7,019 nucleotides of DNA from the NCBI GenBank assembly GCA_021815525.1, contig JAKAGN010000143.1, positions 1 through 7,019 on the forward strand, given 5' to 3'. Within the stretch, counting starts at the first letter, position 1. Every line of letters starts with the position of its first letter. The stretch is from Deltaproteobacteria bacterium. GTDB taxonomy: Bacteria; Desulfobacterota; Desulfobacteria; Desulfobacterales; Desulfatibacillaceae. The translations under genes and the position numbers were made by a program. The notes under the pieces were generated by a model. That model did no database searches. It was not told the DNA's origin and worked only from the letters and a program-made list of their open reading frames with translations. Shown one piece after another: positions 5,393 through 7,019 of this stretch.

Positions 5393-6538
5393 CTATGCTC
5401 CGGCCGCAGTTTTGACTCGTTCCACGATGTAGGCCGCAAACCCGGCGGCCTCGAAAATTTCCATCTCCACGGAAAGCGCCAGCAGGGGCGGCCCCGCGGC
5501 TTGCCCCGCGCCCCCGGGCGAAAGCTCCGCCTTTCCCAGCCGGACGGCGTCCTTCTCGGTGGTGACGATGATCTCGGCGCGCGCCGCGCGGGCGTTTTCG
5601 CGTATGGCGGCCATATCCGCAGCGCCGTAAGGATGGTGGTCGGGAAAGCCCATCCGCGCCGCCACCAGCGCGCCCAGATCCGAAAGCGTGGTGAAAAAAT
5701 CCTCGTTCCGCGCGATGCCCGAGAATGCCATAACCCGAGAGCCCTTTAGGATGGAAAGCGGAAGGAGCGGGCGCTCCGGCGGCGCCACGCCCGGCGCGGC
5801 CAGGAAGCGCGGCGTGGCGAGCCCGGACGGGCGGTGGAAGGCCCGGAACACAGGGCGGTTTTCCGGCCACTCGGGGGGCGGCGGGCTTGCGGGCCGCGCC
5901 CGGGTGAGGATGAGCGCGTGCGCGCGCAGGATATGGGAAAGGGGCTCCCGGAGTGGGCCGCGGGGAAGCGTCCTGCGGTTTCCGAAGGGCTTTTCGGCGT
6001 CGGCCAAAAGGATATCGAGGTCCCGAGCTATCGAGAGGCGCTGGAATCCGTCGTCCAGGATGAGGACGTCCGCATTGAGCCTTTCCACGCAGAAGGCCGC
6101 GCTCTTCATGCGGTCCCGGCCCACGGCCACCGGGACGCCGGGCAGCAGCAAGGCCATGAGACAGGGCTCGTCCCCGGCCTCGGCGGGTGAAAGCTTTACG
6201 GTGCGGCCGTCCGAAACGAGGCCGCCCTTTTTTTCCCGGCTTCCGCCGTAGCCGCGGCTCAGAATCGCGGGCGAGAACCCTTCGCTCCGCAGTATCTGCG
6301 ACACGCGGACCGCAAGCGGGGTCTTTCCTGTGCCGCCCGTGGTGATGTTGCCCACGGAAACCACGGGGACCCCCGGCCGCCCCACCCGCAGGAAACCCCG
6401 CCCGTAGAGGCCCGCGCGGGCCTCCATGACGGCGCCGTAGGCGCGGGAAGCGGCCGAAAGGAGCCGGGGAAGGGCGTCGCGGTCCGGCCCTTCTTCCTCC
6501 ATCAGGGCCTCGAATTTTCGGATGAGGGCTTTTTTCAT
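5393..6538 (-). CDS. lpxK: Tetraacyldisaccharide 4'-kinase (lipid A 4'-kinase)
   Basis: LpxK phosphorylates the 4' position of the tetraacyl-disaccharide-1-phosphate to give lipid IVA, on the inner face of the inner membrane. The 381-residue protein shows the Walker A loop GNITTGGTGKTP (63-74), SRGYGG (94-99), GDEP (122-125), the Walker B-like LDDGFQ (161-166), LPRGPLREP (191-199), AFSGIARNEDFF (271-282), FPDHHPY (298-304) and TTEKDAVRL (326-334). The amphipathic N-terminus probably docks on the membrane. It is longer than the usual 320-350 residues because of proline- and glycine-rich segments at about 215-262 and 337-351. DDGFQ is followed by R rather than the common H, and the usual FGNG reads FGNR (185-188); catalytic landmarks are otherwise intact. 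The ATG at 6538 has only a weak ribosome-binding site (GTGAGA). It lies 70 bases after waaA and ends in TAG, in frame with the next gene. Identity is secure. Confidence 0.97.
   Translation of the reverse strand: MKKALIRKFEALMEEEGPDRDALPRLLSAASRAYGAVMEARAGLYGRGFLRVGRPGVPVVSVGNITTGGTGKTPLAVRVSQILRSEGFSPAILSRGYGGSREKKGGLVSDGRTVKLSPAEAGDEPCLMALLLPGVPVAVGRDRMKSAAFCVERLNADVLILDDGFQRLSIARDLDILLADAEKPFGNRRTLPRGPLREPLSHILRAHALILTRARPASPPPPEWPENRPVFRAFHRPSGLATPRFLAAPGVAPPERPLLPLSILKGSRVMAFSGIARNEDFFTTLSDLGALVAARMGFPDHHPYGAADMAAIRENARAARAEIIVTTEKDAVRLGKAELSPGGAGQAAGPPLLALSVEMEIFEAAGFAAYIVERVKTAAGA
5398..5401 (-). promoter_or_regulatory. Ribosome-binding site deciding the TTG start
   Basis: GGAG on the minus strand lies in the last codons of lpxK, 8 bases before the TTG at 5389. 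It supports TTG as the initiation codon of the ELM1-family gene and implies translation coupled to termination of lpxK. Confidence 0.55.
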
Positions 6539-6547
6539 TTCTCACGG

Positions 6548-6600
6548 GGGAGGGGCTTGCGGGGGCCTTATCCTCTCATCACCCACCGTGGTCCCCTCCC
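6548..6600 (-). repeat. 8-bp inverted repeat between waaA and lpxK
   Basis: On the plus strand GGGAGGGG (6548-6555) is the exact complement of CCCCTCCC (6593-6600), separated by 37 bases; it nearly fills the waaA-lpxK gap. In the operon mRNA it could fold into a GC stem ending 9 bases before the lpxK start codon. No T-tract follows, so it is not an intrinsic terminator; an mRNA processing or translation-modulating hairpin is possible. Runs of G and C in GC-rich DNA can pair by chance. Confidence 0.4.
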
Positions 6601-6608
6601 TTCCGCCT

Positions 6609-7019
6609 TTACAGGAAGCCGGAGGCCACCTCCACCATGCGGTCCACGGCGCCGCGGTTGGCGAGGACCACGGAGCGGGCGCGCTGGCCTATTTCCCGGG
6701 CCTTCTGGAGGTCGGTGAGGAGCACGCGCACGGCCTCGTCGAGGGTTTTTTCGCCGTCGGCCTGGATGGCGGCGCGTTCGTCCACGAAAAGCTCCGCTAT
6801 TTCGGCGAAGTCGTCCATGTGGGGGCCGAAGACGACGGGCTTGCCGTGGGCCGCGGCCTCGAGGGGGTTGTGGCCGCCGGCCGGGACCAGGCGTCCCCCA
6901 ACGAAGGCCACGTCGGCCAGTGCGTAGAGGGAGGCCAGGGCGCCCATGGCGTCCACCACGATGACGTCGCGGCCGGGCGCGGTGCGTTCCACCATGCGGG
7001 AGAACAGAGCGGTGGCGAA
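6609..7019 (-). CDS. waaA: Kdo transferase (WaaA/KdtA), C-terminal part
   Basis: Only the last 136 residues are present; the frame is open to the window edge at 7019, so the start lies outside. The piece is the C-terminal GT-B half of 3-deoxy-D-manno-octulosonic acid transferase, which adds Kdo from CMP-Kdo to lipid IVA at the inner membrane. Diagnostic is the block from DAMGAL through LYALADVAFVGG, then LVPAGGHNPLEAAAHGKPVV and FGPHMDDFAEI, aligning by eye with E. coli WaaA (DTMGEL, LAFVGGSLV, GGHNPLEAAAH). Three usually conserved positions differ: T to A and E to A in the DTMGEL motif, and S to R in GGSLV. An internal ATG at 6995 is not the start, because conserved family sequence must continue upstream. 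It is the first visible gene of the waaA-lpxK-ELM1-family unit and ends in TAA, 69 bases before lpxK. Confidence 0.93.
   Translation of the reverse strand, partial: FATALFSRMVERTAPGRDVIVVDAMGALASLYALADVAFVGGRLVPAGGHNPLEAAAHGKPVVFGPHMDDFAEIAELFVDERAAIQADGEKTLDEAVRVLLTDLQKAREIGQRARSVVLANRGAVDRMVEVASGFL

Noticed and set aside
4355..5749. Plus-strand open frame of 464 codons antisense to the ELM1-family gene and lpxK.
   Set aside because: Same GC-driven shadow; the minus-strand frames carry complete family motifs. The identical length to the other antisense frame is coincidence.
6539..6608. A tiny open frame (ATG plus two codons) within the waaA-lpxK gap.
   Set aside because: Too short to support as a leader peptide; no amino-acid bias or attenuator structure is visible.

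Overview
This is a GC-rich stretch in which all seven supported genes lie on the minus strand, so the biological reading order runs from high to low coordinates. The set (Kdo transferase, lipid A 4'-kinase, cardiolipin synthase) belongs to a Gram-negative bacterium that makes lipid A. The GC-rich coding style and the waaA-lpxK-ELM1-family order would fit a Desulfobacterota (delta-proteobacterial) genome or a proteobacterium, but that placement is inference. I see no mobile element, tRNA or rRNA gene, CRISPR array or phage gene.

First block (7019 down to 4400), lipid A-Kdo core assembly. The block enters with the C-terminal part of waaA/kdtA (Kdo transferase, cut by the window edge). After a 69-base gap carrying an 8-bp inverted repeat comes lpxK (lipid A 4'-kinase). 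Three bases after the lpxK stop, and in the same reading frame, an ELM1-family (PF06258) protein starts with TTG. WaaA and LpxK act on consecutive intermediates on the cytoplasmic face of the inner membrane. The ELM1-like protein is of unknown function but sits in the same transcription unit.

Spacer (4399 down to 4214). This 186-base gap holds the best promoter in the window: TTGTAA, 17 bases, TATAAT, facing the second block, followed by a leader of about 100 bases and a good Shine-Dalgarno site.

Second block (4213 down to 7), a probable four-gene operon: an exported or membrane-anchored alpha/beta hydrolase, a TIM-barrel amidohydrolase, a cardiolipin synthase with two HKD motifs, and a calcineurin-like metallophosphoesterase whose size and metal-ligand spacing resemble LpxH (UDP-2,3-diacylglucosamine hydrolase). 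An envelope-lipid theme is plausible for at least the hydrolase, cls and phosphoesterase; the amidohydrolase does not obviously fit.

Oddities worth a second look: cls lacks an ATG/GTG/TTG start where its ribosome-binding site and expected length place one (the codon there is ATC); lpxK and the ELM1-family gene are separated only by one amber codon and one sense codon in the same frame; three gene 3' ends are abutted by terminator-like hairpins oriented on the opposite strand; and the lipid A enzymes carry a few substitutions in usually conserved motifs. I did not find a clearly new multi-gene system.
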